Positions 9,821 to 22,250 of a stretch of 64,000 nt of DNA are shown piece by piece; position 1 is the first letter of the stretch, and each line of letters opens with the position of its first letter. The position numbers were made by a program, and so were the translations under genes. This DNA comes from Heterocephalus glaber (lineage: Eukaryota; Chordata; Mammalia; Rodentia; Bathyergidae). The stretch covers positions 2,734,601 through 2,798,600 of the forward strand of contig NW_004624843.1 in NCBI RefSeq assembly GCF_000247695.1, read 5' to 3'. Below the pieces are notes generated by a model. It worked only from the letters and a program-made list of their open reading frames with translations, made no database searches and had not been told where the DNA came from.

Positions 9821-11634
9821 GTTTATGGTAATTTGTTGTGGCGGCTGGACCTAAGACACCTGGGCATCACGATGATCTGGAAGTACAGCAGCTGTGTTGC
9901 AGCATTTCTAATGTAACTGATACTTGAAATTAGAGGAGGAGAGATGATGTACAGCAAGAAACACATATGTTTGAAGACAAATCCTAAGAAAACTTGAAAA
10001 TGAAATGGCTGATTAGAAGAGGAAATGTGGAGAAATAAAATGAAAATAAATAGCTAAGATCCTAGGGAAAAAACTGATATTTTAGAGTACCCTCTAAAAT
10101 AGGACCAAGTTGAACCATCAATCCATCTTGTAATACTAGTGTACCTTCTTAGATATCATTTCCCCCTCTACTTGACTTTATGATTTCTTTGCTATTTTTC
10201 ACCCTCTTTAAAAATCTTCTCATAACCTCTCCCAGATAGTTAGTAATACCTTATAGTCTGATTTGCAGCAGTGAATTTTTAATACTTTCAATATTTAACT
10301 GATAATTTCATACTTTTTTCTGTGACATCAATACTCTGAAAGTGACGATGCTACAGGAAATTCTACATAATCACATAAAAAATTCAGTGTTTATTTGACT
10401 GAGAAAAATCCAACAGCAGATTTCCAATCAGCACGTTTATAATTTGCCTCTGCACTGGAAGAAATTGTTACTACATGAGCATAACTTTTCCTGGCACATA
10501 GACCACCTGAGAATATAACTACAATTATTTACTATCATAACTGCGGAGAGATATGTAGAAAGATGAATCACTGGATCCCTTTTATGGTTAGGTAGAAGGC
10601 ATTTTATAAAGATGAATGTCACAGAGCATTTAGTTTTACTTCAGGCCATGCCCATTGTACAGGAGGCAATAAAATATTCACTTTCTGCTGTCCTCCCTTT
10701 GTCTGAGGGCAATGGGCTGTTGTATGGACCCATAAAACATCATTTCACTAAGGAGCTTTGAGATAAGGGAGCTGATTCATGCGCTGTCCAGTGAGGAGTG
10801 TCTCTGGGCTATTATTGGGCCTCATGTGTTTGGTAACTGGTCCTGTCCCCAAAATGTGGTGAGCCAGAGCACATTTAGCACTTGGAGAGCAAAGCACCAA
10901 GACAGAATATGTTTGCGTTTGCCAGGTATTCTCTGGTGCCAAATAGAAAGAAAATAGCAGTGAAACTCTGGCTGTTCTAATTTCTCTGCCTTTTCCCTTG
11001 GGAGTGAAATTCCAGAAGCATTGGCCTTCTAAAATATGGTGAAGAGTGCCAACGAGCTGTTTGGAAAGGTGGCATGCCTTTTGGAAAGGCTAAATCAGTA
11101 ACGACTAATGCACTTGTTTTCTATAGCTTATAACAACTTGCCATGGACTCAAACGTTTAAAACACCCACTTCTAATCTCAGTTCCTCTAGGTGCAAAATT
11201 CAGATACAGCATGCCTGGATTTTCTGTTCGAGGTTCTAAGGATTAAAATCAAGGTGTTGGCTCGCTTCAACTCACCTAGTCCTTGGTGTTCTCTTCTCAG
11301 ACCATTCAGCCTGTTGGAGGAATTCAGTTTCTGGTAGTTGTGCGCCTCCAGGTTTTCACTGGCTATCACACACAGTTTCTGTTACTAGCAGAGGCCACCC
11401 CCAGCTTCGAGTTATTTGACCCTCACAGATAGCTGTTTGCTTTCTTCTAAACCAGCAATAGAGGAAAGTGTCTCTATTTATTATTTCCAGTCTCTTAAAG
11501 GGCTCATCAATTTAGGTCAAGTTCACCCTGGAAAGTCTCCCTTTTGATTTACTGAAAGTCAACTGCTAGAGAGATCTTAAATATATCTGCATAATCCATT
11601 TTTCCACGTTATGTAGCAATCTCAGATATGAAAT
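9821..11634. other. Intergenic, unique-looking
   Basis: I recognise no gene or clear repeat. Short open frames on both strands are uninformative. The segment 10700-11400 is less AT-rich and could be single-copy. Confidence 0.35.
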
Positions 11635-11880
11635 CTCTCATCATATCCACACACTCCACCAGCACTCACGGAAGAGTATTCCTTGGGATGTGTACACAGG
11701 GGCATCCTAGGGGCATCTCCAAATTCTGCCTCCCACACCATTCTGATCAAATTAAATTCTTCTCAGGGCAACATTTGTCATCTTCTTACTCTACTTCATT
11801 TTCACAACACTTATCACTGTCACATACTGTAATTTTTATGTATTTTCTTATATGTAAACTCTCCCACTAGAAAGTGAGGT
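11635..11880 (+). repeat. L2 LINE 3' fragment, left part
   Basis: The text ACACTTATCACTGTCACATACTG then TATGTAAACTCTCCCACTAGAAAGTGAGGTCC matches the 3' end of L2 (…AGCACTTATCAC… then …CCCACTAGAATGTAAGC…). Its tail resumes at 12118-12200 after a SINE insertion. Confidence 0.65.
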
Positions 11881-11889
11881 CCTCTGGAA

Positions 11890-11934
11890 TGTGTGTGTGC
11901 ACACACGTGTGTGTCTGTGTGTGTGTGTGTGTGT
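11890..11934. repeat. (GT)n microsatellite, imperfect
   Basis: GT-rich run broken by a short ACACAC inversion and a CT. It borders the following antisense SINE. Confidence 0.85.
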
Positions 11935-12096
11935 ATTACTGGGGACCAAACACAGGCCCACTAACTGAGATATATTCGCTGCCCATTTTTGTTTTAATTT
12001 TGAGACAGGGTCTAGCCAAACTGCCCACACTGGGCTTGAGCTTGCACACCTCCTGCTCCAGCCTCCCAGAGGACATGGCCACCATCCCTGGCTGGA
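11935..12096 (-). mobile_element. B4-like composite SINE (ID + B1), antisense
   Basis: An ID-like antisense part (ACTGGGGACCAAACACAGG…) is followed directly by a B1-like antisense part with GAGACAGGGTCTAGCC and CTCCTGCTCCAGCCTCCCAGAGG. That order is the layout of the rodent B4 family. Confidence 0.6.
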
Positions 12097-12117
12097 GCTG
12101 AGACTTTGACATTCTTG

Positions 12118-12200
12118 TTTCCCATACGGATGGTCTTGCACATGCTAGGCATTCAACAAGTATGGGTAAACCAATGAGTGAATGAGTGACTGAGTGAACA
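12118..12200 (+). repeat. L2 tail, right part of the interrupted copy
   Basis: CACATGCTAGGCATTCAACAAGTATGG then GAGTGAATGAGTGACTGAG matches the L2 end (…GCACATAGTAGGTGCTCAATAAAT… with GAATGA repeats). It continues the L2 at 11635-11880. Confidence 0.55.
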
Positions 12201-14393
12201 AGGAATTAAAAATGCAAAGTATTTGCATCCTGAGAGATTACCCTCTCCTTGAGTGCTTCTCTCAAGAAAATGTAAGACGTCCTTCCCTTCAAGACTGCAG
12301 TTCTATAGACGACATCCTAGTTCAGCATGTCCTTGATTTTTAGTACTAGTCTGTATAATTATCACACCAACATTTTCTCTCATTTTACCTCTACTCTTTG
12401 TTTTACTACCTAAAATGACTTTTGTATTTTTCTCCAAATAATCCACATATTGAGCTAAAATATTTAATAAGACTTAAGCCACACCCACATGCAGATATCA
12501 ATCCCGTTCTTTTCTTGTGTCTTCTCTTCCAACTACTCCTAGAAGCAACCTTGTTTCTAATATACTTAGAAATAGTGTACTTCAATTGTTACTTCTTGAC
12601 AACAATTTTGGAGCATATCGGTTATGATAGTTGAAGACTCAGCTCCTCTTCCTAGATGATAAATAGTGAAGAGGATCACCTGAACCAAGTACTCAAGCAC
12701 ACAAGTCCTGAGCACCAGGGGGCGACTTCCTTGCTTAGGGATCCTGAGATGCTGTCTGTACCACAGCTTATTAACTACACAAGTGGAGCCTAAGAGAATC
12801 TTGAAGCTTTGGCTCATTAGTGTTGCATTTGCAGCAGTGCTCAAATTGTGGCCCCAACCACCTATAAGGAGGCAGTGACAACTCTTCAGGAGAGCTGGAT
12901 TGATTTAAAAGGTTGCTGTTGTGGTTGCCATGGAAAGTAAAGGAAAATCCAAACTGACTTTGAATAATTGAGCATCTTATTACTGGTGAGTGATGGCTAA
13001 CTTGACATTCCTCCTCTCCAGCAGGAGGCTCGTTTATCATTTTCCTTACTCCCTTACACAGTCTCAGCTTGTCCTTCAACCTGCTTCCCCATTCCTAAGT
13101 CACTGACAACTTAGGCCCCCACCTTTTCAAGCCCATTTCTGCTATTCTTGATTGTTTAATCAACCTGTCACCTATCTGAGTGCAATCCTAGCAAACATGA
13201 CAGCATCCTGTCCCCTTTGCATTCTGCAAGTTACACAACTTTATGCAGCTCCCTACTTCGGTTTCAGCCCTGATGTTAAAGGATTTTTGTGACACTGGAG
13301 TAAGGTGTTCAATATCAGCGATTATTCATCCTCTTGTCCATAAAAACTATAAAACTTTCCCCTAATTACTTCATGGTGTAGAAAGGGTAAAATGTATAAC
13401 ATTGATCACTTTTACAGAATGCAAATTATAAAGCACTTATATGAATGTGTTGTTTTTAGAATACAAAGACAAAAGTACTTTACTGTGGGCTTTAGACAAG
13501 CTTCAAGTACACAACCATTCTTTAGTTTTGGTGAATCACCTTTCATCCCCTTTAATTACTTTGGCTTTTCTATCTCTTCCATTTACCTTTCCATGGGTTG
13601 TTGGAGTTCAATACCACTGACAAACTGAGCTCTTGAAGTGGGTGAACTGAAGAAGATGTCTCTAACTTCTTAATGCTCACCACTGATAAGCCAAGTGGCT
13701 TCCTTCTGCTTTGGTAGCCATCCCTCTACAGAGCACCCACAAGGGAGAGAAGGTGTAAGGCTGTTTGATCCTCACCCCTGCAAACAGACTCAGAAATCAC
13801 ATCACAAAGGTGGACATAGACCAGTAAATAGCTTCACAGGATGTAACTCTGAGATGGCCAATCCCAAATCAGCTCACTGCCATGCTTCCAGAGCAACTAA
13901 AATGACCAATCAAATTCTCCCTTCCTAAAGCATAATTACAGTGAAGCAAAGAAACAGTCTAGCTACTCGGCTCAGAGCCGCAGTGCTGAAGAAGGATCAA
14001 ACTTCTTTGTTAAGTATGAAGCCTCTTGAATTTTTCAGTATCAGAAGAACTGGACCTCTGGGTCATTGTATCACCAATAATGTAATTTCTACTTTGATAA
14101 CACATGCCTAAGCATTTAAATGTTTTCCAATTACTAATTTGTATTTTTCTTTTCTTCACGACCCTGAAAGCTTGGGCCATTGCACCAGTATAACTTTCAA
14201 GGCCAATTCAATTGCTCTTTGGAATCCAAATGTCAAAATCTAGTGGTCGAAGAATGAACAGAGGAAACATCTGTGGGAATAAACAGATAAGAATGCCAAA
14301 TACCCATAATGAATGTAAGCATTGTCATAAATATAAACTAAAGATAATAAAAATAACAATAATGAACATGAGGACAGAGGATATAGACACATT
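12201..14393. other. Intergenic, nothing firm
   Basis: No gene recognised. Sequence is mixed and several stretches look single-copy (12650-13100, 13700-14050). No frame has a family signature. Confidence 0.35.
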
Positions 14394-14530
14394 GCAGGAA
14401 GGAGGTGGGTAGAAAGGGGAAAGGGAAATAAAAAGGAACCAAGATGTTATGTACATGTACCTACTTCTCAAGATGAATGTAAACTTCAGGTACAGCACAC
14501 AAGTACAAATAAAATACTCATATAAAAAGA
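14394..14530 (+). mobile_element. L1 3' end, short 5'-truncated copy
   Basis: A purine-rich stretch (GGAGGTGGGTAGAAAGGGGAAAGGG) leads into GGAACCAAGATGTTATGTACATG and ends ACAAATAAAATACTCATATAAAAAG. The same layout recurs at 26697, 41455 and 47179, consistent with a lineage-specific L1 3' UTR. Confidence 0.5.
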
Positions 14531-16439
14531 TTAAGGAGGAATTGAAGAAATGAAACATTGCTAGAGTCTACATAAAAGTAACGCAAATAGACTGTGAGAT
14601 TCTACTTAAGCTTAAATTTTTCCTAACAATAAGAACTCTTAAGCAACCAAGTTTCTACTGCAGGTATACATGGTGCATTAAAACTAAGGACTGGTTCTCT
14701 GTGGACATTTTTCACCAAACGGCTTTAGTGGCTAAAGATCGCTGTGTTAGACCTGAAGAAGTATGCATAAGAAGAACCTGGCTTCTTTCAGTTTGTCAAC
14801 ACATACAGGCAAGTTATTAAGCGAGACTGTGTTCAGCTCTAGTGCTAAAAGGAGACACCAGGCAGAGACGTTTCCATGGAGGCGGGAATTTCTGGAAGTA
14901 ATGCATTCTCCTCGATACAAAGCAGAACAAGGGAGCTGGCTTGGGCATGAGCAGGACCTTTCAAACATTTTTGATCATGATTACATGGAAGACGTGTATT
15001 TGATATTGTGTTTTGCATTATTACCCAGTAGAGCTTGCGCACACCCATGCATATGAACACACACATCTGACAGAAACAAAAATTTATAGAGTGATACTCA
15101 GCCTTATGAGAATTGATCCAGGCTTGTATTTTCTATCCTGTTCTATTTCAGTTTTTGTAAAATATGATGACTACTGACCACACTGGGTGTGACCCTCTGT
15201 CTGAAGGACACTGCGCCAAGGGCTCATAAGCTGTGAAACTTGTCTGAGAAATGCCTTCTTCATTTTTCCTCTGAAGTTTGCTAATTGGAAAGGGTAGGAC
15301 CGGGGAAGGGAATTATAATAAGAGGTGATTTGGGTTCACATCATCCCGGTGTGCAGTGCGATTTCAAGAACACTAAGTCATCCAAACCTTCACCACTTCT
15401 TTAATACCTAAAAGTGGCCATAATTCTATTGCTTTAACAGAGAGCCATCAGGTGTGTGGTGTGTGTCAGACACTTCTTTTTAAGAAGAAATTTGGGACAC
15501 ATTTTCTCTTTTCTACTTTCTGATGTGTTCTCATTTTTTAAAAATCAAAACATTTTATCTAAAAAGGGAAGCATTTTAGAATCAATCAATGCATTGGAGA
15601 AAATGTACACTTGTTACTATTTGTTCAGTACATGTTTAACTATGGAAACAAACACATGTAAATTGCAACTTTCACGTTCAAGCTTTAGTTTCATATTCTG
15701 AGAAGGAAGATGGTTGCATGTGTGAATAAACCCTAACACGCTTTAGGCCCGTAGTTTCACAAGTGAGATTTTAAAATACGTGAATTATAACATAGACCAC
15801 CTGTCTATGAATTTCTAACATTGCACTTTTGTATTGAGAAAAAATTATTCACTGATCTTTTGCTGATAGAAAGAAAAGGGGATTAATAATTGCTAGATGC
15901 TTAAGTAATAGAAGCTTTGCTTTTTCTTAACCTCTAAAACGATGTTGAGCTGTCAACCAGGAAAGAAGCACATAAAATGATTTGTTTCCTTTGTCTCTTT
16001 ATTTTTATCTCTGTAATCAGTCTGAATGTCTTGTGTTAGCCATCATAATGGCTTTATGTTTGTCAAATACTATTCAGACTCTCATCAGCTTGTTCATTCT
16101 CACCTTTGTGCTAGCTGCCAGACAGTTTTCTTCTACTGCAGACACATCCTCCCTCAATTCAGCCTACTTACTGTTCTCCTCAAAATATAGTCTCTGCAAT
16201 TTCTAATTCATGTCCCTAAATTTTTTAACTCCATGAAACTGTTATATATTATTCTTACACTTGGAATATCTCTCAGAGCTTGGAATATTAAAGTTTGTCA
16301 GTTATTTAGGGATCCCCTGAAATGTTATTATTCATCTGAAAATGTGTTCATTTAGTCATATGTATGTATTAGGCATCAAGCAGGCAATTTCATTACAATG
16401 TGATAACCATGAAGTATAGCGTGGTTTTCAGGGTTTTCC
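14531..16439. other. Intergenic, nothing recognised
   Basis: I see no gene. The segment 14640-15060 has a more balanced composition and no repeat signature. Near 16010-16330 a CT-rich stretch may be an old LINE fragment, but I cannot support that. Confidence 0.3.
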
Positions 16440-17170
16440 TAAGAAGAACATTAAAACCAGCTTCTTGGAATCAGGGAGGGCTTTGGAATAAGTAACATTT
16501 AGACTAAAGTTGAGATCGATGAAGATGAGAGGAGTCAGAAGGGAATGATCCAAACCAAGGGGAAAGAAAATTAAGAAAAATCTACAGATGAGAAAACATA
16601 CCACCTTTTTAAGGAACTTAACACACTTAGCAATGAGCTACATTAAAAGAAAATGTGAAGCTTGGAAAGTAAGCAAAAACCAGATCCAGCATGAACTCCT
16701 TCAAAAGAAACTGAGACTCTTGAAATATTTTAAGCCTGAGAGTGGCCTTATCAGATTTGCATGTGAGAATAATAGTTTTGGGTGCTATATAAGTAAATCT
16801 GACTAAGGGAGGGAAAACTTGGAATGCAAGATTCTTAAAGAGGAATGAATGCAAAATGGTTCCAGCCTGAACTTCAGGAAATGTGGAGAGAGGAGGAACT
16901 GCGATCCGAGACATTTAGTAGTGGGACGCGGGCTTTGCTGATGACATGGATGTGAGGAATGATGTCAAAGTGAAATATGGCCTGAGACCTTGGCATGTCA
17001 TTTTTCTAGTGTTTGCAGGAAAGCCAAAAGAAGAAGTCTAATACATGGTAGGATTTGGGGATCTAAGCAATGAAAGAGAAATATGAGTCTGAGCTGTGAA
17101 TTTGTGAGTCTGAATCATTAGATGCTCATTGAAACCATAAGAAGGAATGCACTGACAGAGGCAGATAGCA
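16440..17170 (+). repeat. Ancient long interspersed repeat, large piece
   Basis: The order GGGAGGGCTTTGGAATAAG, ACATTTAGACTAAAGTTGAGATC, GAGTGGCCTTATCAGATTTGCATG and GGATGTGAGGAATGATGTCAAAG is the order in the widespread ancient repeat whose other pieces lie at 8545, 20990, 21640 and 27325. Confidence 0.5.
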
Positions 17171-17195
17171 GGATGGAAGCCTGGAATAAACTCTG

Positions 17196-17483
17196 TGTTA
17201 TGGTTTATGTCTTAAATGTCCCCTAAAGTACTATGTTTGGATATGGAAGTGACCTGGAAGGGTGTATTCTCATTCCCAAGCTCCCCTCTTCCTTTTTGCT
17301 TTCTGGTCACCGTGCTGTGAGCAGCTCTCCTCCACTCTGCCCTTTCACCATGCCATTTCTGCTGTTGGCTGCCAACCATGGACTGAACCCACTGCAAACT
17401 GTAAGCAAAAATAAACCCCTTCTCCTTTAAGTTGTGGGTATCAGATATTTTGTCCCAGTCATGAGAAAGCTGATTAATACACA
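17196..17483 (+). mobile_element. MaLR-like solo LTR with internal deletion
   Basis: Starts TGTTATGGTTTATGTCTTAA and ends AAAGCTGATTAATACA, with AAATAAACCCCTTCTCC before GGGTATCAGATATTTTGTCCC. It lacks about 100 bp between the 5' part and the CCTGGAAGGGTGTATTC segment found in the copies at 28400 and 53966. Confidence 0.75.
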
Positions 17484-18744
17484 GGTAGGAACACAAAATT
17501 TTAATAGCTTGAAAAAAGCAAGAACCCTCAAAATAATGATAATGCCCAACCAGAAAGTTATAGGTGACTTGGTACCCAAGTAGTAGGATAGAACATGCTT
17601 TAAAAGAAAGGTTTCAATCTGCAATGCTCCCAAGAAATCAAGTCAGGTAAGTGCTAAGATGTGACTGTTTTGCAGGATGCTCATAGATACTAGTTTGAGA
17701 AGGGAGGTCCTAATTTATGCTGTGATGTTGTCATCATGAGTACCCCATCTTTCATTCTCAAAAATGTTTCATTTTAGATGATAAATGACAAACTTCTCAT
17801 TGGTAAGGATAGTTCTGGGGTGTTGAATTTAAAAAATGGCAGGCAGTGGATTGAGAATTGAGTTTTAGAAATAAAAGTAAAAGAACACTTAGTACATATG
17901 GTTCTTCAGTTTCAAGAATGGGGAGAGAGAAAAGAGAGAGAGAGATTAGCTGAAAAATATGGAGAAGTGGAAGAGTGGAAGGGCATTTTTAAGGACCATG
18001 TTTAAATGTTGTGGGGAAAAAAATATACACAAAAAAAAATCTAATGACTAGAAGAAGAGCTTTTCAAAGGGCAGAGAAAAACAGAGTAAGAAACAAAAAA
18101 AAAGAGCTTTAGAAAAGAAAAGTCGCTTTTCCCTTGCATCCAGAAAGAAGGAAAAAATACATGTATACAGCCAAGTATAAGTTAGCCTGTAGATTTGTCA
18201 GAAGTTTCTATCAGATGACTTCTTTTTCCTCCTTGAGGTTAGAAGCTAGGGTATTCACATGCATTCCTTTCTTTTAATATTTAAGTCACATGTTTGTATG
18301 CTATAAATCAAGGCACAACATGCTGTCTATCACAAGCTGAATCAGTGGGGCAGAAACTGAGGAGCAGCTGTCTTGGTCTCTAGGAAACAGAGTGGGAGGC
18401 AGGGGTGAGTGGGGTGAGGATTAGGGCTGTGAGCCCAAAGCCTGGACCCCGGCTGCTGAGAAGTGTGGCTGCCATCCTTCCACCTCCCCATGTGGAGGAA
18501 CGAACATTTTCAGTGTCCAGCCTTGTTTTGAGGGTGGTGGGAGGGAACTGGAGACAACACTTCAGTGTAATACACGTACTTAGCGCTTTCTCGCTCCTCC
18601 TTTGGGAACACCTCATAACAAGGAGAAGAGCAGGGTAGGATCACAGCACTTCTGCTTTTCAAGAAATCATGTTCTCAAGTTTGAGGGTAGCTGTGGAGAC
18701 TCCGATTTAATACATAAAACCTGGACTGAACTATACAAATTGGA
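17484..18744. other. Intergenic, purine-rich
   Basis: No gene. A short GA run lies near 17930-17945, and several A-rich runs lie at 18010-18120. The segment 18380-18640 is G+C-richer but I cannot identify it. Confidence 0.35.
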
Positions 18745-18868
18745 TTTATTTTGTAGAGTGGAAAGACTTCTGAACCCAGTGGTAAAATCCCAGTTTTTCT
18801 ACCTATTAGTTGTGTGCCCTTAGAAAATTTGCTTAATCCTGTGCCTCAACTTCTCTGCACAACAGGAA
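18745..18868 (+). repeat. MIR SINE fragment
   Basis: Shows the MIR core order: TCTGAACCCAG, then CTATTAGTTGTGTGCCCTTAG, then TGCTTAATCCTGTGCCTCAACTTCTC. Confidence 0.65.
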
Positions 18869-18869
18869 T

Positions 18870-19085
18870 TTCAAGGCCTGAGCTGCTGCCTGCACACAGC
18901 TGAGGCGTAACTCAGCCAGCGCCCGGCTAACCACCTGTGAGTTACCCGGGCAAAGGCAGAGTCTGTGCCGACTCCGACTCCGTGAGCCAGGACCTCCACA
19001 GGACCCAATCGTACTGCCGCTGTGGGAGCGGAATCAGGAACGGAGGTGGAAATGTGAAGAACCTTCTGAAGATGATTTTCTATCA
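18870..19085. other. CpG-containing G+C-rich islet
   Basis: About a dozen CpGs lie within about 170 bp (for example GCGCCCGGCTAACC, GTGCCGACTCCGACTCCG), in contrast to depleted flanks. It ends in AATAAATTTAAC. It could be a young insertion, a retrocopy end or a small regulatory islet. Minus-strand codons are open across 18871-19086 but show no family. Confidence 0.4.
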
Positions 19086-20989
19086 AATAAATTTAACTTA
19101 TCAACAGCATTAACTAATCAATCAAAGGTTTTGTGGGGCTTTTTTGTTTGGTTTGTTTCGAGGGGGATTATTTAATATTTCATGTTTAGGAGAGAGATGT
19201 CTATACATCTTCAGCGCCTCCCATACAACTCACCAGAAAAAGAAAAATTCCTAGGCTATGTACTGGAATTTAAAAAAAAGAAAAAGAAAACCAACTTACT
19301 GTCCACATCAGCAATATCTGTGACTTATACACAGTGAACTTTAAATCTCATTTAGCTCAATAACTTTGTCTACACTATATTTCCCAAAGCAGAAAGAATA
19401 TAAAAGTTTGGAACTAAGTTATAGGGTTTTTTGCCCCCATTAATTCTAAGATGACCAGAAATGCAATGCTATTGTTCAAGTAATTCAAGAAATTAAAGTT
19501 TTACTCTAGGCTATCATTAAAATTTTGACTGTGCTCAAACTAATCATCTTACTTTTTTTTCCAAGGGCATGATAGATTTTCAGCTCTAAATCTTGCCATC
19601 CTTTCACCCTGCCTGGAGTGTCCTTCCTCCCGAGAGGACCCATCAGATAGCTGCAGATGAGCACAGCCTTTTCAGCCTTAGTTTGCAAAAGAAAGACGTA
19701 TCTGGAAGTGCACTCACTTTGACTTTCTGCTTTTGCAATTAAAAACAGACGGCTGACAGGTTTCAGGGATGGGAGCACTGTCCAGTGATCTGCTTCTCCC
19801 CATTCCTTCCCTGCAAAGACCCACCACGGTGGCCAAGCAGCCAGGCCAAGTGAATTGTCTCCCATCCCTGGCTCAGTGAAACCCCAACCGATGTGAGAGT
19901 CAGCGATCAGGGAGAGTGGTAATTCCAAGACGTTTTACTGAGCCATGAGTCTTCGTCTCTAGCGTCACAATTCTAAATGGCAGTGTAACACTCTGAAAAG
20001 GATCACAAACAACAGCATGGTCCTTCTCCTCCTCTACCTGCCCCTGACTTCCTCTCCAATAGTCAGGATAGAGGACTTGCTCTGTACTCCAGTTAATTAG
20101 AGAACAGAATTCAGCCTAGTTCAACCATGGTGATGCCATTCCCTTTGCTAATAAGAGACCTTTGTTGATAATTAACACCGGAATAGGAATACAACAATCC
20201 TGAGACGTAGAAGGAAATCAGCTCAAAGTCTTCTGGAAACTGTTTTATTCATTATGACCAAAAGATACCACAAGATGCTCTTCGTCATTATCCAGTGAAA
20301 ACTGTGAGCTGACACCTTATCCTCTCATCCCACCTCGGTCTTCGACATGCTTTTCATCTATATTACGTGTTATGGCTTCTTAACTCTAGTTGTACTCTGT
20401 CCCCATAACATCTTAATGTTTAAATGATTTATTCCTTGAAATCCTATCTGAAAATTAAGTTGTCACAATAAATTTTCCATAGGAGGGGGGAATATATATG
20501 TATATATATATAATCTATCTTTTATATAAAAATTTTCCTGAGACCAAAAATTGCCACCATTTATTCTTTGAATGACCTTAGTTTACCATCTCTTTGTTCT
20601 AGTATAAACTAAATTTTTTTTCTTGTTTCTATTTTTGGGGGCATTTTTTTCTTAACCAAAACCTATTTACCTCCTTGAAAACACTCCTTTCATTTGCACC
20701 ATCCGTGGAGAGCAGTCCCCTGCTCCCGTTTCACATAGCACATGTATGCACATACATGCCCCTCCGCCCCAAAGCACATACTGCATGTAAGGGGCGTGAC
20801 ACCATGAGGAAGAGAGTAAGGAGAAAAGGGGTCCTGTGTATGATGCTCTTCTTATCGGCCATCTGCTTCCTTTCTCTAGGAGTCCACTTAATCCTGTGAA
20901 ATCAGTCTGTTTTTAGCCTTTGTGTGTCATTTATGTCCAGGACCCCATGGCACTCCTGTGCCTGCTTCAAGGACCTGGCCTTGAGTTCC
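19086..20989. other. Intergenic; one chance-length frame and a TA microsatellite
   Basis: A minus-strand frame of 140 codons (19506-19928) has no recognisable domain and I treat it as chance. An imperfect (TA)n run lies at about 20490-20513. Confidence 0.35.
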
Positions 20990-21180
20990 TAGCTGACTTG
21001 CCATGGGAAAGGCATAGGAATCACCTAAGGGTTTTAAACTTGGATGTGACAGTGTCATATTTGACTCGGAAGTTAGTCACTCCGGAGACTGGCTTTAAAA
21101 TGAATTTGAGGGTCATACGTCTGGTGTCCAGGTGGCCTTTTGCGAGACTGCATCAGTAATCCAGAAAATGCTTGACGAGT
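20990..21180 (+). repeat. Ancient long interspersed repeat, fragment
   Basis: GGGTTTTAAACTTGGATGTGACAGTGTC followed by AGTTAGTCACTCCGGAGACTGGCTTTAAAATG corresponds to the GGGAGTGACATGATC…AAAGATCACTCTGGCTGC part of the family seen at 16440 and 27325. Confidence 0.4.
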
Positions 21181-21359
21181 GATTAAATTTTAAAGAATAC
21201 ATCAGAAATGAAAAGAGAAGGCACATTTAAGAAATCCTAACGTGCTAAGGTTACTGAGGGGTAGTCTTTGATGAAATGCAGACAGTGAGGAAGGGAGGAT
21301 CAGAAACTTCCCCTGAGCATCTAGCTTCAGTAAATGAGGAAGCAGTAATTCCTCAATGA

Positions 21360-21520
21360 CAACAGAGCATATTAATATTGAAATAGCATTATTAGGCAAA
21401 CACACTAGGCATTCTTCAGCATGATTTTCACATTTTTTAATTTCATCCTCACAATAACCAGGAAGGAATTTTATTATATTTATTGTCAAGAGAAAAATGA
21501 GTAGCATAGCAATGTTAAAT
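21360..21520 (-). repeat. MIR SINE fragment, antisense
   Basis: TTAATTTCATCCTCACAATAACCAGGAAGGAATTTTATTAT, seen in pieces, matches the antisense MIR (…TCCTCACAACAACCCTATGAGGTAGGTACTATTATT…). Confidence 0.5.
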
Positions 21521-21639
21521 GTCTGACTTTTTTTCAACATGGGGAAAAATGATAAAGCTAGAAAATGCGCTCAGGGACTCTACCTTCAAGACCTACACTT
21601 GAACTCTTAACTAAGCAGGGTTTTCAGCTTTAGGCAGGA

Positions 21640-22250
21640 AGGAATTATTTATTGATAAATTCCATTTTAGAGATGCTGAACTTCAGGTGCCTGTGTGAGA
21701 TCCCAAATATTGCTTAAGCAAAGAGTTGGATATGGGAGTTGAAACTCTAGAGAAATTTAGAGAAATTGAAAACATTCAACTGAGTGATACAATCCAGGGG
21801 ACTATGGAAAGTGAGAGTTATAGTGAGCTGAAGACAGAGCCTTGAGGGACAGCACAATTGGAGAGAGGTTTAGAGTTAGTACTTGTGGGTAAGAGAGAAA
21901 CATCAGTCTGGGATGTAGAAACAGAACTAAGAGCATCTGGTGAGAAAGGGAGCTCGTGAGGCTGGTAGGCCCAGTAAGATAATCAATGGCAAATCTCTAC
22001 TCACTTCTCAATATGAAAACAAAAGTAACTACCCGGAAACACAGTGGGGTGGCATGGGGGTTGGCAGCCTGGTGGCAATAGGGTTGAAAATAAATGAGAG
22101 TCAGCCATGTAAGAAGACAAACTTAGATTAATGTTCAAAAAGTTTGAATGAGAAGAGGAGAGTCACTGGATAACAGTTGAAAGATACAGAATCAGGAGAA
22201 TTTATTTTGATTGTCCCTTATTGCTATGGAGGGTGAAAGCAAATTAAATA
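21640..22250 (+). repeat. Ancient long interspersed repeat, fragment
   Basis: TGAACTTCAGGTGCCTGTGTGAGATCCC, then AGAGTTGGATATGGG, then GACAGAGCCTTGAGGGACAGCAC matches the CCTGTGAGGCATCC…AGCTGGATATA…CAGAGCCTTGAGGAACACC text of this family. Confidence 0.5.

Noticed and set aside
11890..11934. Z-DNA-type regulatory element
   Set aside because: An ordinary imperfect GT microsatellite next to a SINE; nothing else supports function.
19506..19928. 140-codon minus-strand open frame
   Set aside because: No domain, signal or family pattern, and no sign of flanking gene structure.
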